Shown: positions 35,020-45,075, numbered from the stretch's first letter. The stretch: DNA of 64,000 bases from an uncultured Chitinophaga sp. (GCF_937898475.1 NZ_CALEJS010000015.1:372001-436000); one strand, 5' to 3'. The notes: a model not told the origin generated them from the sequence alone. Numbers and translations: made by a program.

Positions 35020-36363
35020 TTACACTTCAACCGGTTCTTTTTTCTCTCTCCTCACTTTTGACAGCAGTCTTTTACTTTCTTCCCAGCCCAGCTGCCATAC
35101 ATCCCGCAGACTGATATCCAGACGGCGTTTCAGGAAGTAATAGCCAAAGGCAGCGGCAAATATCACGTTTAGCAGCGACGCGAAAGCAACTGAACGTATA
35201 TCCGTATAGATCCATACAAATACTATGTCACAGGCCACGTTCAATATCAGCTTCAGGAAGTTCTTGTAGAAATTAATGTTCGGCAGGTTGATCATGTCCA
35301 GCGTAACGCCGATGAAACGGTCAAGCGGCCAGAGAATAGCAGACAACAGGATGATGCGTACAATATCTGTCGCGCCCAGGTAGGCGCGGTCTGCCAGTAT
35401 AATGATCAACGGTTGTGTGAACAGGAACAGGCCGATGATAAAAGGCAATATCAGCAATGTTACCGTGCCGGTATATTTCGAAAAGGCGCGGGCCACTGCA
35501 CCATAGTCATGCCGGTTGGCAGCGCCGGATATGGTAGGCTGCGCTGTAGCTACAAAGCTGCGCAGGATGATCTCGATAACCTCCATGAACTTTTGCGGTA
35601 TGCTGTAAATTGCTACGGCAGCCGGACTTAACATGGTTCTTACTATCAGCGTATCAGAGTAGTTGAGCAGGGAAGATGATACCATGCTGCCCACAATATG
35701 TTTACCAAAACGAAATAGTTCCAGCGCCTGTTCTTTTGTGCGGAAGAAAAGCATACGCACCTTGGTCCACCTGCGTAACAGGCAGTACAGGCTGGCCAGC
35801 AGCATGGATGTACAGTAGGCATACAACACGTTCTGTATGGTAACCTGTTTGAAGAGATAAAGGCTGCCCAGCAAAACCAGGAAAGAACCGTTCTGCATTA
35901 ACCTAACCCATACAATCTTCTCAAAACGGTGCTCTGCCTGCAATACCCAGGTGGCAAAGTTCATAGGCAAGGAACAGAGTGTAAGTATGCCCAGCCAGCG
36001 TATAAAGAAATGCCAGGTATCATTGAACCAGGGATAGGAGGCAAAGTACACTACAAAAGAAAGGAGTACATAACTTAATGTAAGCACCAGCGATATATAC
36101 CAGGCGGCGCCCGCTACTTTGCGGGCGGTGGCTTCTTCCACGCCGGTGTAGAACTTGATCAGCCCTGACTGCAGCAGCGCCGTTCTGATCTGGTCAAGGA
36201 TGTTGTAAGTGCCAATGAAAAGTACCCATTCGCCAAATGCAGTGAGGGGAAGCATCCTGACCAACAGTGAAAAAGACAACACGTTAAAGAACGCCATCAC
36301 AATATTGCCCAGCAAAGAATGAAAGTGCCTGTTACGGATGGCAGCCAGAAATCCAAAAGCCAT
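35020..36363 (-). CDS. Wzx-like polysaccharide flippase
   Basis: A 447-residue integral membrane protein with about 12-14 hydrophobic segments, of the MATE/MOP polysaccharide transporter superfamily. The start MAFGFLAAIRNRHFHSLLGN leads to an NIVMAFFNVLSFSLLVRMLP core and the repeated ILDQIRTALLQSGLIKFYTG region. It would turn lipid-linked repeat units to the periplasmic face for the Wzy-like polymerase. ATG 36363 is used; TTG two codons upstream is the alternative. It is transcribed alone, towards the GT14 gene, and its C-terminus is Lys/Arg/Glu-rich (SKVRREKKEPVEV). Confidence 0.87.
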   Translation of the reverse strand: MAFGFLAAIRNRHFHSLLGNIVMAFFNVLSFSLLVRMLPLTAFGEWVLFIGTYNILDQIRTALLQSGLIKFYTGVEEATARKVAGAAWYISLVLTLSYVLLSFVVYFASYPWFNDTWHFFIRWLGILTLCSLPMNFATWVLQAEHRFEKIVWVRLMQNGSFLVLLGSLYLFKQVTIQNVLYAYCTSMLLASLYCLLRRWTKVRMLFFRTKEQALELFRFGKHIVGSMVSSSLLNYSDTLIVRTMLSPAAVAIYSIPQKFMEVIEIILRSFVATAQPTISGAANRHDYGAVARAFSKYTGTVTLLILPFIIGLFLFTQPLIIILADRAYLGATDIVRIILLSAILWPLDRFIGVTLDMINLPNINFYKNFLKLILNVACDIVFVWIYTDIRSVAFASLLNVIFAAAFGYYFLKRRLDISLRDVWQLGWEESKRLLSKVRREKKEPVEV

Positions 36364-36797
36364 GTACAATCGTTAAAGAAAAAATGCTTAAAACTAACGG
36401 AGGTCTTTTTAATAGGATACAGGTAAAAAAGCAGTCCCGGGAAGGAAGGGCAATGCAAATATCTATAATGGGTGTAAGATACATTTTTTATCCGGAAAAA
36501 AAATTTGTTACAACTATTGTTTAAGCTTAGGCAACAGCTGTCAATATATTTACGGATACAAAAAATCGATAATTTATTATAATAAGTAATACATATAGGA
36601 AATTTTTATTATTTGATCCACAAAAAACCTTTTATTTGCACAATAATATTGGAATCAACAGAAGAGTACATAGTAGCGGAGCCCCGGACAATATTACTGT
36701 CGATGTTATTCACTTAATCTTCATCATGCATGACCAGGGCATCATGCGGTGAATCTTTAACTAAATCTCATTCGATAACCTGAAACCATATTGTTTC
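36364..36797. other. Divergent intergenic region before the second giant protein
   Basis: These 434 AT-rich bases separate the flippase and the PKD-repeat protein. No gene of reasonable quality is seen. They should hold promoters for both, but no exact TAnnTTTG box was found on either strand. T- and A-rich stretches cover 36485-36660. Confidence 0.5.
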
Positions 36798-39700
36798 ATG
36801 AAGAACCTCTATGAAGTAGATCAACGTTGCAGACCATTACGTAATCGTATCCGTTTGCTTTTATTGCTGTTCACATTATCCCTGTACCTGACTGCCGTCG
36901 GGCAGATGAAGAATGTACCAAGAGATTTGCCGGCTTCTTTTACCAACATGACCGGCTATTACGAGGCGGTGCCTCAGGATTACAATGCCAATCCTTCCAA
37001 AAAATATCCCCTCCTGATCGTGTTGCATGGCGTAGGCGAGCTGGCCGGCGCCAACGGGAGAAACCTGCAGAATAAGGTGCTGAAGAACGGGCCACCCAGG
37101 CTCATAGAACAAGGCACTTTTCCCGCATCCTTTACCGTTAAGGGGCAACAATACTCATTTATTGTAATTACACCGCAGTTTAAAGAATGGCCGGCATCCG
37201 GCGATGTGCATTTGCTGATCGCCCATCTTAAAACACTACTGCGTATAGATGAAAACCGTATTTATGTCACCGGCCTGAGTATGGGCGGCGGCGTTACCTG
37301 GGGAGCCCTGTCTGAAAACCAGGCGCAGGCTAAAAAGATTGCCGCCTCCGTTGTAGTATGCGGCGCCTGGGATCTTCAGCCCAAACTGGCCAATGTGATA
37401 GCGGAAGATAATACACCGGTGTGGGCCCTGCATAATGATAACGACCCTACCGTACCACTGTCTTATTCCCAGGGCTGGGTGAGGGCCATCAACGGTCATG
37501 TGCCTGCTCCCAATCCCGCTGCAAAGCTTACCATCTTTCAGTCGCACAGCCACGACGCCTGGTCAAAAGCCTATGATCCTGCCTATAAAGAGAACGGCAT
37601 GAATGTGTATGAGTGGATGCTGCAATATAGTACCGGCACCGCTGCCAGTCCGGCACCAGCGCCGGCGCCTCCCCGTGGTAATAAAACGATCAATGTGCCG
37701 GCTAACAGTTACCGCCAGATCTATTACCCGGATGTGATGACCACGCTCAATGTACAGCCTGGAGATACCCTCTGCATTGCCGCAGGCGATTATGATTATA
37801 TCTATTTCAACAAACTGGAAGGAACTGCCGCCAAGCCTATTATCATTAAGAACTGCGGCGGGCTGGTGAGGGTAGGGGTAAGAAGCACCGCCTCTAACGG
37901 CGCTTTTGTGCTCAGCAGATCAAAATACTTCAAGATAGAAGGGGATGGCGCACCGGGCGTTACCTATGGCTTTGATGTGAATGGTACCAATGCCAAGGGG
38001 AATATCATGTATGGTTTTTTCCTGGGAGACGGTTGTACCGATTATGAACTGCATCATGCGTATATACATGACTGCGGCACATTCATACAGGCCAAGACCC
38101 TTCAGCAATGCGCGCATCCGGAATGGCTGGAAGGCGCTTTTGTAATGCGCAATGTAAAGATCCATGATACGAAATGCCGTAATTCAGCCTGGGAAGGTTT
38201 TTACATTGGTAATACCCACTATCTTTTCAGCGAAGGCAGCTGCAAGGATATGAAGTCGCACCATGTGGAGAACCTGGAAGTATATAATAACGACCTCGAA
38301 AATATGGGCAGCGATGGCATCCAGATCTCTATGGCAGACCTGGGCAATAACCTGGTACACCACAACCGGGTGGTGAACTATGCCACTTCAAAAAACGCGG
38401 CCCATGGCTACGGCATCCTCAGCGGTGGTGGCAGCACCCTGCGCATTTACAATAACCGGATAGACAAAGGATACAATTGCGGTATCCAGATCTTTGGCAG
38501 CGGTATCAACTATGTATATAACAACGTTGTTTCCAATGTAGAATACGAAGGCATCAATGTAACGGATAAGCTGGTGTTCCAGCCCGCTACCGGCTATATC
38601 TATAATAATACCATTTACAATACGGACATAAACGCTATTAAGATCTATGCTGATCTGACTACGGTTGGACATAAGATCTACAACAACCTGGTGATCGCCA
38701 AAGGCTCTTCGTATGACTACCCGCAGAAGGGATTTTATTTCAGAGGTGCTCACCCCATTAAGTTTGATGCAGCCAACAATCTTTCCTATACCACCATCGA
38801 CAAGGCTTACTTTGAAAACGCAGGCGGCGGCAATGTAAAGCTGACCGCTAAGTCTGAAGCGGTGAACGCTGGCCGTGACATGACCGACTTTGGTCTGAAA
38901 ACAGATATGGATGACCATAGCCGTCCGGTGAGTGGTAAGTTTGATGTAGGCGCCTATGAGTTCAACGGCACACCTGCCGCTAATCTTCCCCCCGTGGCAG
39001 ATGCGGGTAAAGACCAGGTGTACACCCTGCCCATCAGCCTCGTAACACAGCTGGATGGCAGCAATTCCAAAGACCCGGATGGTACCATAAAATCCTATTC
39101 CTGGAAGAAAAAGACCGGGCCGCTGCTGGGCACCATCGTAACCCCCAATGCGGCCAAAACAACGCTGGCAGCACTGGTAGCCGGCGTATATGTATTTGAG
39201 CTGACCGTAACAGACGATAAAGGCGCCACCAATGCAGATGAAGTGACCGTCACCGTGAATGCAGCCGCCAATAAACCGCCGGTGGCCAACGCAGGTAATG
39301 ACATCAGCATTACCCAGCCCGCCAGCAGTGTTCAGCTGAATGGCTCCAACTCCAAAGACGATGATGGAAATATCAGCAGCTACACCTGGAAAAAGATCAG
39401 TGGCGCTGCCGGAGAAACCATCGTAACGCCCAATAGCAGCAAAACGAATGTAACCGGCCTCAAACCAGGTACCTATGTGTTTGAGCTCACGGTGAAAGAT
39501 GACAGAGGCAGCTCTTCTGCAGACCGTGTAACCGTTACTGTTTACCCGCAGAAGAATGAGCTGCCGGTAGCAAGAGCAGGAGTGGATAAGACCATTACCT
39601 TGCCCCTGAATACCGTTGAACTGAATGGCAGCACGTCTTCAGATGCTGACGGCCGCATAACCAAGTACAGCTGGCAGAAAATATCCGGCCCTGCCCCCGG

Positions 39701-41852
39701 TGTGCTGAGCGCACCAGCCGCTGCCAAGACCAATGCCACCGGTCTTGCCGCAGGCGTATATGAATTTGAGCTGACCGTTACCGATGATGACAATGCTACC
39801 GCAAGCGATCGTGTGCGCGTAACCGTGCTCCAGGCCAGTCCTGCCAATCAGCCTCCTGTAGCAAAGGCAGGTAACGATATAACAATCACATTACCTACCA
39901 GCTCCACACAGCTGAACGGCAGCGGCTCAACAGATACGGATGGCAGTATTAAAGCCTACGCCTGGAAACAATTGAGCGGTCCTTCTACCATTAAGATTGC
40001 CAGCCCTGCTGCCAGCATTACCGGCGTCAGTGGCTTTATAGCCGGTTCCTATTCATTTGAACTGACAGTAACAGACGATAAGAATGCAACTGCCACTGAC
40101 CGTGTAACCGTTAACGTGAACAAAGCCCCCAACAAGGCGCCCCTTGCCCGCGCAGGCAATGATATCAGCATTACGCTGCCGGTAAACAGCGTGCAGCTGG
40201 ATGGCCGTAGTTCATCCGATCCGGATGGTTCTATTTCAGCCTATGCCTGGAAGAAGATCAGTGGTCCTGCAGGCGCCACCATCGGCACCCCTTCATCCGG
40301 TACAACCAGGGTAACCAGTCTGCTGGCAGGCAGCTATATTTTTGAACTGACTGTTACCGATAATGGCGGCGCTACCGCCAGCGACCGGGTGAACGTTACA
40401 GTGGCTCCCGAACCCACAAATGATGCCCCGCTGGCAAAAGCAGGTAATGATATTACCATCACCTTACCGGTGAGCAGCACTCAGCTGAATGGCAGCGCTT
40501 CATCAGATCCCGACGGCAGCATCAAAGCTTACGCCTGGAAACAGCTGAGCGGACCTTCCACCATCAAGATTGCCAGTCCCAACGCCAGCATTACCGGTGT
40601 AAGCGGCTTTATACAGGGCAGTTACTCCTTTGAGCTGAAAGTGACCGATAACAGGAACGCTACCGCTACAGACCGTGTGACCGTTACCGTTAACAAAGCC
40701 CCCAACAAAACGCCTACCGCCAACGCCGGCGCCAACAAGACCATCACCTTGCCGGTGAACAGCGTGCAGCTGGACGGCGGCGGCTCTTCTGACCCGGATG
40801 GCAGCATCAGCAGCTATAGCTGGATCAAAGTCAGCGGCCCGGCAGGAGGCGCTATTTCAAGTGCAAAAAGCAAGACCACCAATATCACCGGCCTGACAGC
40901 CGGCAGCTATGAATACCAGTTAACCGTAGCTGATAACGAGGGCGCCACCGCATCCGACCGTGTGACGATCACTGTTCATCCGGAACCGCGTGTCAATAAA
41001 TCACCGGTAGCCATTACCAGCGCTGATCAGCGCATAACGCTACCTGTGAGCCAGTTGTACATCAACGGCCGGAGCTCTTATGATCCTGATGGCAACATTA
41101 CCGCCTATGCCTGGAAACAGGTAAGCGGCCCGTCAACAGCCGCCATTGCGCATGCTGACTGGACAGAAACGCTTGTAAGCGGCCTGAAACAGGGAGCTTA
41201 CGTATTTGAGTTGAAAGTGACGGATAACGATGGCGCCACTGCTACTGACCGTATTACCATTACCGTAGCCGCTGCTCCGCCGGTAAGCAACAAACCGCCG
41301 ATCGCGGTTACCCAGGGCGACCAGGTGATCCAGTCTCCGCTGAGCTATGCATACGTAACAGGTAAAAAGTCCTACGATCCGGATGGCAGTATCAGCAGCT
41401 ATAGCTGGAAACAGCTCAGCGGTCCTGCCAATGCAGCCATCGAAGCGGCCAACCAGGCAGAAACGCGCATCATCGGCTTGAAACAGGGTAAGTACACTTT
41501 CCAGCTCACGGTAACTGATAACAAACAAGCCTTTGCGAGCGCCACCTTTACAATAGATGTGCTGGCAGATAAGGCCACCCGGCCAATTGACAGCGTAGCC
41601 ATCTGGCCTAATCCGGCTATCAGCTTCCTTCGTGCAGCTGTGCGCTACATGGGGACCGGTGATAAACTGTACTTCTCCGTATATGATATGACCGGCAGAT
41701 CACAGGCCTTATTCACCCATCCGCTGACAGACCGTACACTGCAGAAGAACCTGGACATCAGCCAGCTGCCGGCAGGATATTACATGCTGGAGATCAAGGA
41801 TGAGAAAAACCAGTTTCGCTGGGCAGGCAAGTTCTTAAAGGCCGGTAATTAA
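36798..41852 (+). CDS. Giant secreted esterase / beta-helix / PKD-repeat protein with T9SS tail
   Basis: A 1684-residue exported protein. An N-terminal signal segment (LLLLLFTLSLYLTAVGQ, residues 21-37) is followed by an esterase domain (about 45-285: LLIVLHGVGELAG, nucleophile YVTGLSMGGGVTW, HDAWSKAYDP). A right-handed parallel beta-helix follows (about 295-730), with repeated IYNN / VYNN turns and a polysaccharide-lyase-like layout. Nine PKD-like repeats of about 90-95 residues come next; most begin with a form of P.A.AG.D..ITLP. A T9SS type A sorting tail ends the protein (AIWPNPAISFLR to GKFLKAGN). It may act on, or bind, the polysaccharide at the cell surface. The last esterase strand carries ENGMNVYEWMLQY, as in the single-domain esterase at 17807. 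Confidence 0.9.
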   Translation: MKNLYEVDQRCRPLRNRIRLLLLLFTLSLYLTAVGQMKNVPRDLPASFTNMTGYYEAVPQDYNANPSKKYPLLIVLHGVGELAGANGRNLQNKVLKNGPPRLIEQGTFPASFTVKGQQYSFIVITPQFKEWPASGDVHLLIAHLKTLLRIDENRIYVTGLSMGGGVTWGALSENQAQAKKIAASVVVCGAWDLQPKLANVIAEDNTPVWALHNDNDPTVPLSYSQGWVRAINGHVPAPNPAAKLTIFQSHSHDAWSKAYDPAYKENGMNVYEWMLQYSTGTAASPAPAPAPPRGNKTINVPANSYRQIYYPDVMTTLNVQPGDTLCIAAGDYDYIYFNKLEGTAAKPIIIKNCGGLVRVGVRSTASNGAFVLSRSKYFKIEGDGAPGVTYGFDVNGTNAKGNIMYGFFLGDGCTDYELHHAYIHDCGTFIQAKTLQQCAHPEWLEGAFVMRNVKIHDTKCRNSAWEGFYIGNTHYLFSEGSCKDMKSHHVENLEVYNNDLENMGSDGIQISMADLGNNLVHHNRVVNYATSKNAAHGYGILSGGGSTLRIYNNRIDKGYNCGIQIFGSGINYVYNNVVSNVEYEGINVTDKLVFQPATGYIYNNTIYNTDINAIKIYADLTTVGHKIYNNLVIAKGSSYDYPQKGFYFRGAHPIKFDAANNLSYTTIDKAYFENAGGGNVKLTAKSEAVNAGRDMTDFGLKTDMDDHSRPVSGKFDVGAYEFNGTPAANLPPVADAGKDQVYTLPISLVTQLDGSNSKDPDGTIKSYSWKKKTGPLLGTIVTPNAAKTTLAALVAGVYVFELTVTDDKGATNADEVTVTVNAAANKPPVANAGNDISITQPASSVQLNGSNSKDDDGNISSYTWKKISGAAGETIVTPNSSKTNVTGLKPGTYVFELTVKDDRGSSSADRVTVTVYPQKNELPVARAGVDKTITLPLNTVELNGSTSSDADGRITKYSWQKISGPAPGVLSAPAAAKTNATGLAAGVYEFELTVTDDDNATASDRVRVTVLQASPANQPPVAKAGNDITITLPTSSTQLNGSGSTDTDGSIKAYAWKQLSGPSTIKIASPAASITGVSGFIAGSYSFELTVTDDKNATATDRVTVNVNKAPNKAPLARAGNDISITLPVNSVQLDGRSSSDPDGSISAYAWKKISGPAGATIGTPSSGTTRVTSLLAGSYIFELTVTDNGGATASDRVNVTVAPEPTNDAPLAKAGNDITITLPVSSTQLNGSASSDPDGSIKAYAWKQLSGPSTIKIASPNASITGVSGFIQGSYSFELKVTDNRNATATDRVTVTVNKAPNKTPTANAGANKTITLPVNSVQLDGGGSSDPDGSISSYSWIKVSGPAGGAISSAKSKTTNITGLTAGSYEYQLTVADNEGATASDRVTITVHPEPRVNKSPVAITSADQRITLPVSQLYINGRSSYDPDGNITAYAWKQVSGPSTAAIAHADWTETLVSGLKQGAYVFELKVTDNDGATATDRITITVAAAPPVSNKPPIAVTQGDQVIQSPLSYAYVTGKKSYDPDGSISSYSWKQLSGPANAAIEAANQAETRIIGLKQGKYTFQLTVTDNKQAFASATFTIDVLADKATRPIDSVAIWPNPAISFLRAAVRYMGTGDKLYFSVYDMTGRSQALFTHPLTDRTLQKNLDISQLPAGYYMLEIKDEKNQFRWAGKFLKAGN

Positions 41853-41878
41853 AAGAGAGAGAACCCGTTTACATACAA

Positions 41879-41908
41879 AGAGGGCTTATGTGATCACATA
41901 AGCCCTCT
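41879..41908. terminator. Terminator hairpin between the PKD protein and the GT4 gene
   Basis: A perfect 30-base palindrome, with arms AGAGGGCTTATGTGA and TCACATAAGCCCTCT, is placed between two convergent stop codons (41852 and 41928). Confidence 0.8.
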
Positions 41909-41927
41909 GTTTATATATAAACCTTTA

Positions 41928-43130
41928 TTATTTACGTTTTGATCCCAGGATAGCCTTGTATATCTCTGATACGGAATTCTCCCAGGTATGCGAGCGTGCA
42001 AAGGCAATACGCGCCCCCATTGCGTCATCGCTTTTATCCTGCAGTGCCTTTTCGATCAGGGGCACATAGTCAGCAGGCCCCGCCGCCAGGTATACATGGT
42101 CCCTGAACAGCTGCATGGTCTTTGTGTCTGTAGCCACCGTAGGTTTGCCCATGGCCAGGTACTCATCTATCTTCAGGGGGTAGTTGCCCACCGTGATCTC
42201 GTTCAGTAATTGGGGGTTAATACACACATCAAAATATTGCAGGTAGCCCGGTAATTCACTCAGCTCCTTGCGTCCCAGGAAATGCACATTGGCCTGTTGA
42301 TGCAGCGCCGATGCGCGGAAGACATCATCCTCAGGACCTACCAGCACAATCTGCCAGTCGGGCCGCTGACGGCTGATCTCCATCAGTATCTCCGTATCCA
42401 GCCGCATGGCGGTCAATGCGCCTACATAACCAATAATGGGTTGGTTGGCAGGAGGGAGGTCTGCCGGCCTTTCATACTGCTTGTCCGGATTGAAGAGGCT
42501 CAGGTCGCATCCCTGTCCCACATAATGACTGTCAGGATTATACTGCAGCAACATATCTGTAAGATAGAGGGAATTGGCCACAGCAACATCTGCCTTGGCT
42601 ATATGCCGGGGCTCCAGCGCCCGGCCATGCCGTTTCCAGTAATCCATGGCTACCAGGTAGTCCCGGCTGTAATAGATATAACGATCTGGCTGCAACAGCT
42701 CTTTCAGGTAGAAGCCCCTGAAAATATCGTTGTCGTTAAATAACAGTACATCTTTAAAGCCCAGCTGCGTGATGGCCTCCTGTATGCTTTTGGCAAAGCG
42801 CCGGTTATTGATCCGGTTAAACAGGGAGAACACCGGCGTAAAAGGGATCCAGTTAGCAGACTCCAATACCCGGTTAGGGTACAGGTTCCAGAAATTGTCT
42901 GCTATGGGCACTACACCGGGGGCCTGGCCTTTTACCACCTGCAGGTGATAAGCTACTTCTTTGTCTTGCCGCTGCTGCAGGATGGTCCTTCTGTCCAGCG
43001 GTGAATTCACATACAATACCCGGTTGTGCCGGGCAAACTGTAAGGCAATATTTTTACAGTTGCTGCCAATTGGGGTGTACCATTGCTGTAAACCTACAAT
43101 AACAATGTCCCTGTTCTGAATAAGAAACAT
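41928..43130 (-). CDS. Glycosyltransferase (GT4-like, GT-B fold)
   Basis: A 400-residue protein. The N-terminal domain starts MFLIQNRDIVIVGLQQWYTP and includes NIALQFARHNRVLYVNSPLD. The C-terminal donor domain includes PIIGYVGALTAMRLDTEILM, WQIVLVGPEDDVF, NVHFLGRKELSELPGYLQYF and PLKIDEYLAMGKPTVATDTK. This is typical of the TuaH-like family seen in exopolysaccharide clusters. The start is ATG 43130 rather than TTG 43139. It lies alone after the giant protein but probably belongs to the same polymer pathway. Confidence 0.85.
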   Translation of the reverse strand: MFLIQNRDIVIVGLQQWYTPIGSNCKNIALQFARHNRVLYVNSPLDRRTILQQRQDKEVAYHLQVVKGQAPGVVPIADNFWNLYPNRVLESANWIPFTPVFSLFNRINNRRFAKSIQEAITQLGFKDVLLFNDNDIFRGFYLKELLQPDRYIYYSRDYLVAMDYWKRHGRALEPRHIAKADVAVANSLYLTDMLLQYNPDSHYVGQGCDLSLFNPDKQYERPADLPPANQPIIGYVGALTAMRLDTEILMEISRQRPDWQIVLVGPEDDVFRASALHQQANVHFLGRKELSELPGYLQYFDVCINPQLLNEITVGNYPLKIDEYLAMGKPTVATDTKTMQLFRDHVYLAAGPADYVPLIEKALQDKSDDAMGARIAFARSHTWENSVSEIYKAILGSKRK

Positions 43131-43200
43131 AGGCAACAAAGGTAATAAATCAGAAATACCAAATTCCCCTTATATTTATATAACACCCAAAAACAAGACC

Positions 43201-44724
43201 ATGACGGAAACAATAGAAATACGCCTGCTCACTGCGGAAGATTATTTTGATTTGAAAGAGTCCATGGTATCTGCCTACTCTGATATGGCAGGCAGCTACT
43301 GGCGCGAAGACACTATCCGGCGCCTGATCAGCCTGTTTCCTGATGGACAGATAGCTGTAACGGTAAATGACAAGGTGGTGGGCTGCGCATTATCGATCAT
43401 CGTAAATTATGGCAAGTTTGGCGATGATCACACCTACGAACAGATCACCGGTTACTACACTTTTAATACGCATGATCCAAAGGGCGATGTGCTATATGGC
43501 ATTGAAGTTTTTGTACATCCGGACTACCGCGGCAAGCGCCTGGCGCGGCGGCTCTACGACGCCCGCAAAACCCTTTGTGAACACCTGAACCTGCGGGGCA
43601 TTGTAGCCGGCGGACGCATTCCCAATTATGAGAAGTTTGCAGATCAGTTGTCGCCAAGAGAATATATAGAGAAGGTGCAGGACAAAGAGATCTACGATCC
43701 TACCCTTACCTTCCAGTTCTCCAATGATTTCCTGGTGAAGAAGATCCTCCGGAATTACCTGCCGCATGATGAAGCTTCCAAAGGCTTTGCCACCCTGCTG
43801 CAATGGTACAATATCTACTATGAGAAAGATGCAGATACGGTTCGTTACAATAAATCCACGGTACGTATAGGCCTGGTGCAATGGCAGATGCGCGACTACC
43901 GCAATCTGCAGGGTTTTTTGGAACAGGTGGAATATTTCATAGATGCCGTAAGTGATTATGGGTCTGATTTCGTTGTCTTCCCCGAGTTCTTCAATGCGCC
44001 GCTGATGGCAGAGTTCAACCAGCTGGATCCCGCTGGCGCCATCCGTGGGGTGGCCAGGTATACTGAGCAGATCAGGGATGAGTTTGTTAAACACGCCGTA
44101 TCCTATAATGTGAACATTATTGGCGGCAGCATGCCCATTGTCATAGATGAACAACTGTATAACATCTCTTATCTCTGCAGAAGGGACGGTACTTTTGATC
44201 ATTACATTAAGATGCATCCCACACCCAGCGAAGTTTTTGCCTGGGGCATCAAAGGCGGCCATGACCTGAAAGTGTTTGATACAGACTGCGGCAAAATAGG
44301 CATCCAGATCTGCTATGATGTGGAGTTTCCCGAGCCCAGCCGTATCCTTTCCGAACAAGGCATGCAGATCCTGTTCGTACCATTCCTTACCGATACCCAG
44401 CATGCGTATAACCGTGTACGTTTCTGCGCCCAGGCGCGTGCCGTGGAAATGGAATGCTACGTAGCGATAGCCGGATGTGTAGGCAACCTGCCCAAAGTAA
44501 ATAATATGGACCTGCAATATGCACAGAGCGCCGTGCTAACACCGTCTGACTTTCCCTTCCCGGTAACCGGCGTCAAGGCAGATGCTACCCCCAACACCGA
44601 AATGATCGTTATTGCAGATGTTGACCTGGTACTGCTGAAAGAACTGAATGCTTTTGGCAGTGTACAAACAAAGAGGGATAGGAGAAAAGATCTGTATGAC
44701 GTAATTTGGAAGCCAAACATTTAA
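43201..44724 (+). CDS. GNAT acetyltransferase fused to carbon-nitrogen hydrolase
   Basis: A 507-residue fusion. Residues 1-170 are a GNAT domain, with the acetyl-CoA loop VFVHPDYRGKRLARRLYDAR. Residues 215-505 are a nitrilase-superfamily amidase with the Glu-Lys-Cys triad: VVFPEFFNAP (Glu), YIKMHPTPSEVFAW (Lys), and KIGIQICYDVEFPEPSRIL (Cys). This fusion is a known conserved architecture in Bacteroidota and other phyla, whose substrate is unsettled. It is followed by a small thiamine-binding-type protein, 11 bases after its stop. The start ATG at 43201 agrees with the GNAT domain start. Confidence 0.9.
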   Translation: MTETIEIRLLTAEDYFDLKESMVSAYSDMAGSYWREDTIRRLISLFPDGQIAVTVNDKVVGCALSIIVNYGKFGDDHTYEQITGYYTFNTHDPKGDVLYGIEVFVHPDYRGKRLARRLYDARKTLCEHLNLRGIVAGGRIPNYEKFADQLSPREYIEKVQDKEIYDPTLTFQFSNDFLVKKILRNYLPHDEASKGFATLLQWYNIYYEKDADTVRYNKSTVRIGLVQWQMRDYRNLQGFLEQVEYFIDAVSDYGSDFVVFPEFFNAPLMAEFNQLDPAGAIRGVARYTEQIRDEFVKHAVSYNVNIIGGSMPIVIDEQLYNISYLCRRDGTFDHYIKMHPTPSEVFAWGIKGGHDLKVFDTDCGKIGIQICYDVEFPEPSRILSEQGMQILFVPFLTDTQHAYNRVRFCAQARAVEMECYVAIAGCVGNLPKVNNMDLQYAQSAVLTPSDFPFPVTGVKADATPNTEMIVIADVDLVLLKELNAFGSVQTKRDRRKDLYDVIWKPNI

Positions 44725-44735
44725 ACATCGTTGTT

Positions 44736-45035
44736 ATGAAACACAAGATTAACCTGGCTTTGCAGATCATTCCGCAGGTAGCCAGCGAAAGAGTATATGC
44801 GGTTGTAGATGAAGCCATCGCCATTATCCAGGCATCCGGGGTGCCCTACCGGGTATGCCCCTTCGAAACAGTGATGGAAGGCCCTTATGACCAGCTGATG
44901 GACATTGCCCGCCGTGCGCAGGAAGCTTGCTTTAAAGCGGGCGCCAACCAGCTGTTGGTATACATTAAAATGCAGATCAGGAAAGACGAAGATGTGACGA
45001 TGGAAGAAAAAGTGGCGAAATATGACAACAATTAA
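44736..45035 (+). CDS. Thiamine-binding (MTH1187/YkoF-like) family protein
   Basis: A 99-residue protein with the family pattern: MKHKINLALQIIPQVASERV, YAVVDEAIAIIQASGVPYRV, CPFETVMEGPYDQLMDIARR and GANQLLVYIKMQIRKD. Proteins of this ferredoxin-like fold bind thiamine or a related pyrimidine. The start is ATG 44736; an in-frame ATG 30 bases upstream overlaps the nitrilase gene. It appears to be in an operon with the GNAT/nitrilase fusion. Confidence 0.85.
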   Translation: MKHKINLALQIIPQVASERVYAVVDEAIAIIQASGVPYRVCPFETVMEGPYDQLMDIARRAQEACFKAGANQLLVYIKMQIRKDEDVTMEEKVAKYDNN

Positions 45036-45075
45036 TAGTTTGAAAGTTTCAAACCCTTAAACCCTCAAACTATCT
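45033..45075. repeat. Short-word hairpin (GTTTGA / TCAAAC type)
   Basis: AGTTTGAAAGTTTCAAAC followed by CCTCAAACTATC, at the convergent junction between the thiamine-binding gene and the broken regulator. It can act as a terminator for both. Confidence 0.6.

Noticed and set aside
43137..43144. Minus-strand TAnnTTTG box before the GT4 gene
   Set aside because: An exact match (TACCTTTG), but it ends only 7 bases before the chosen ATG, too close for a usual leader; kept as undecided rather than annotated.
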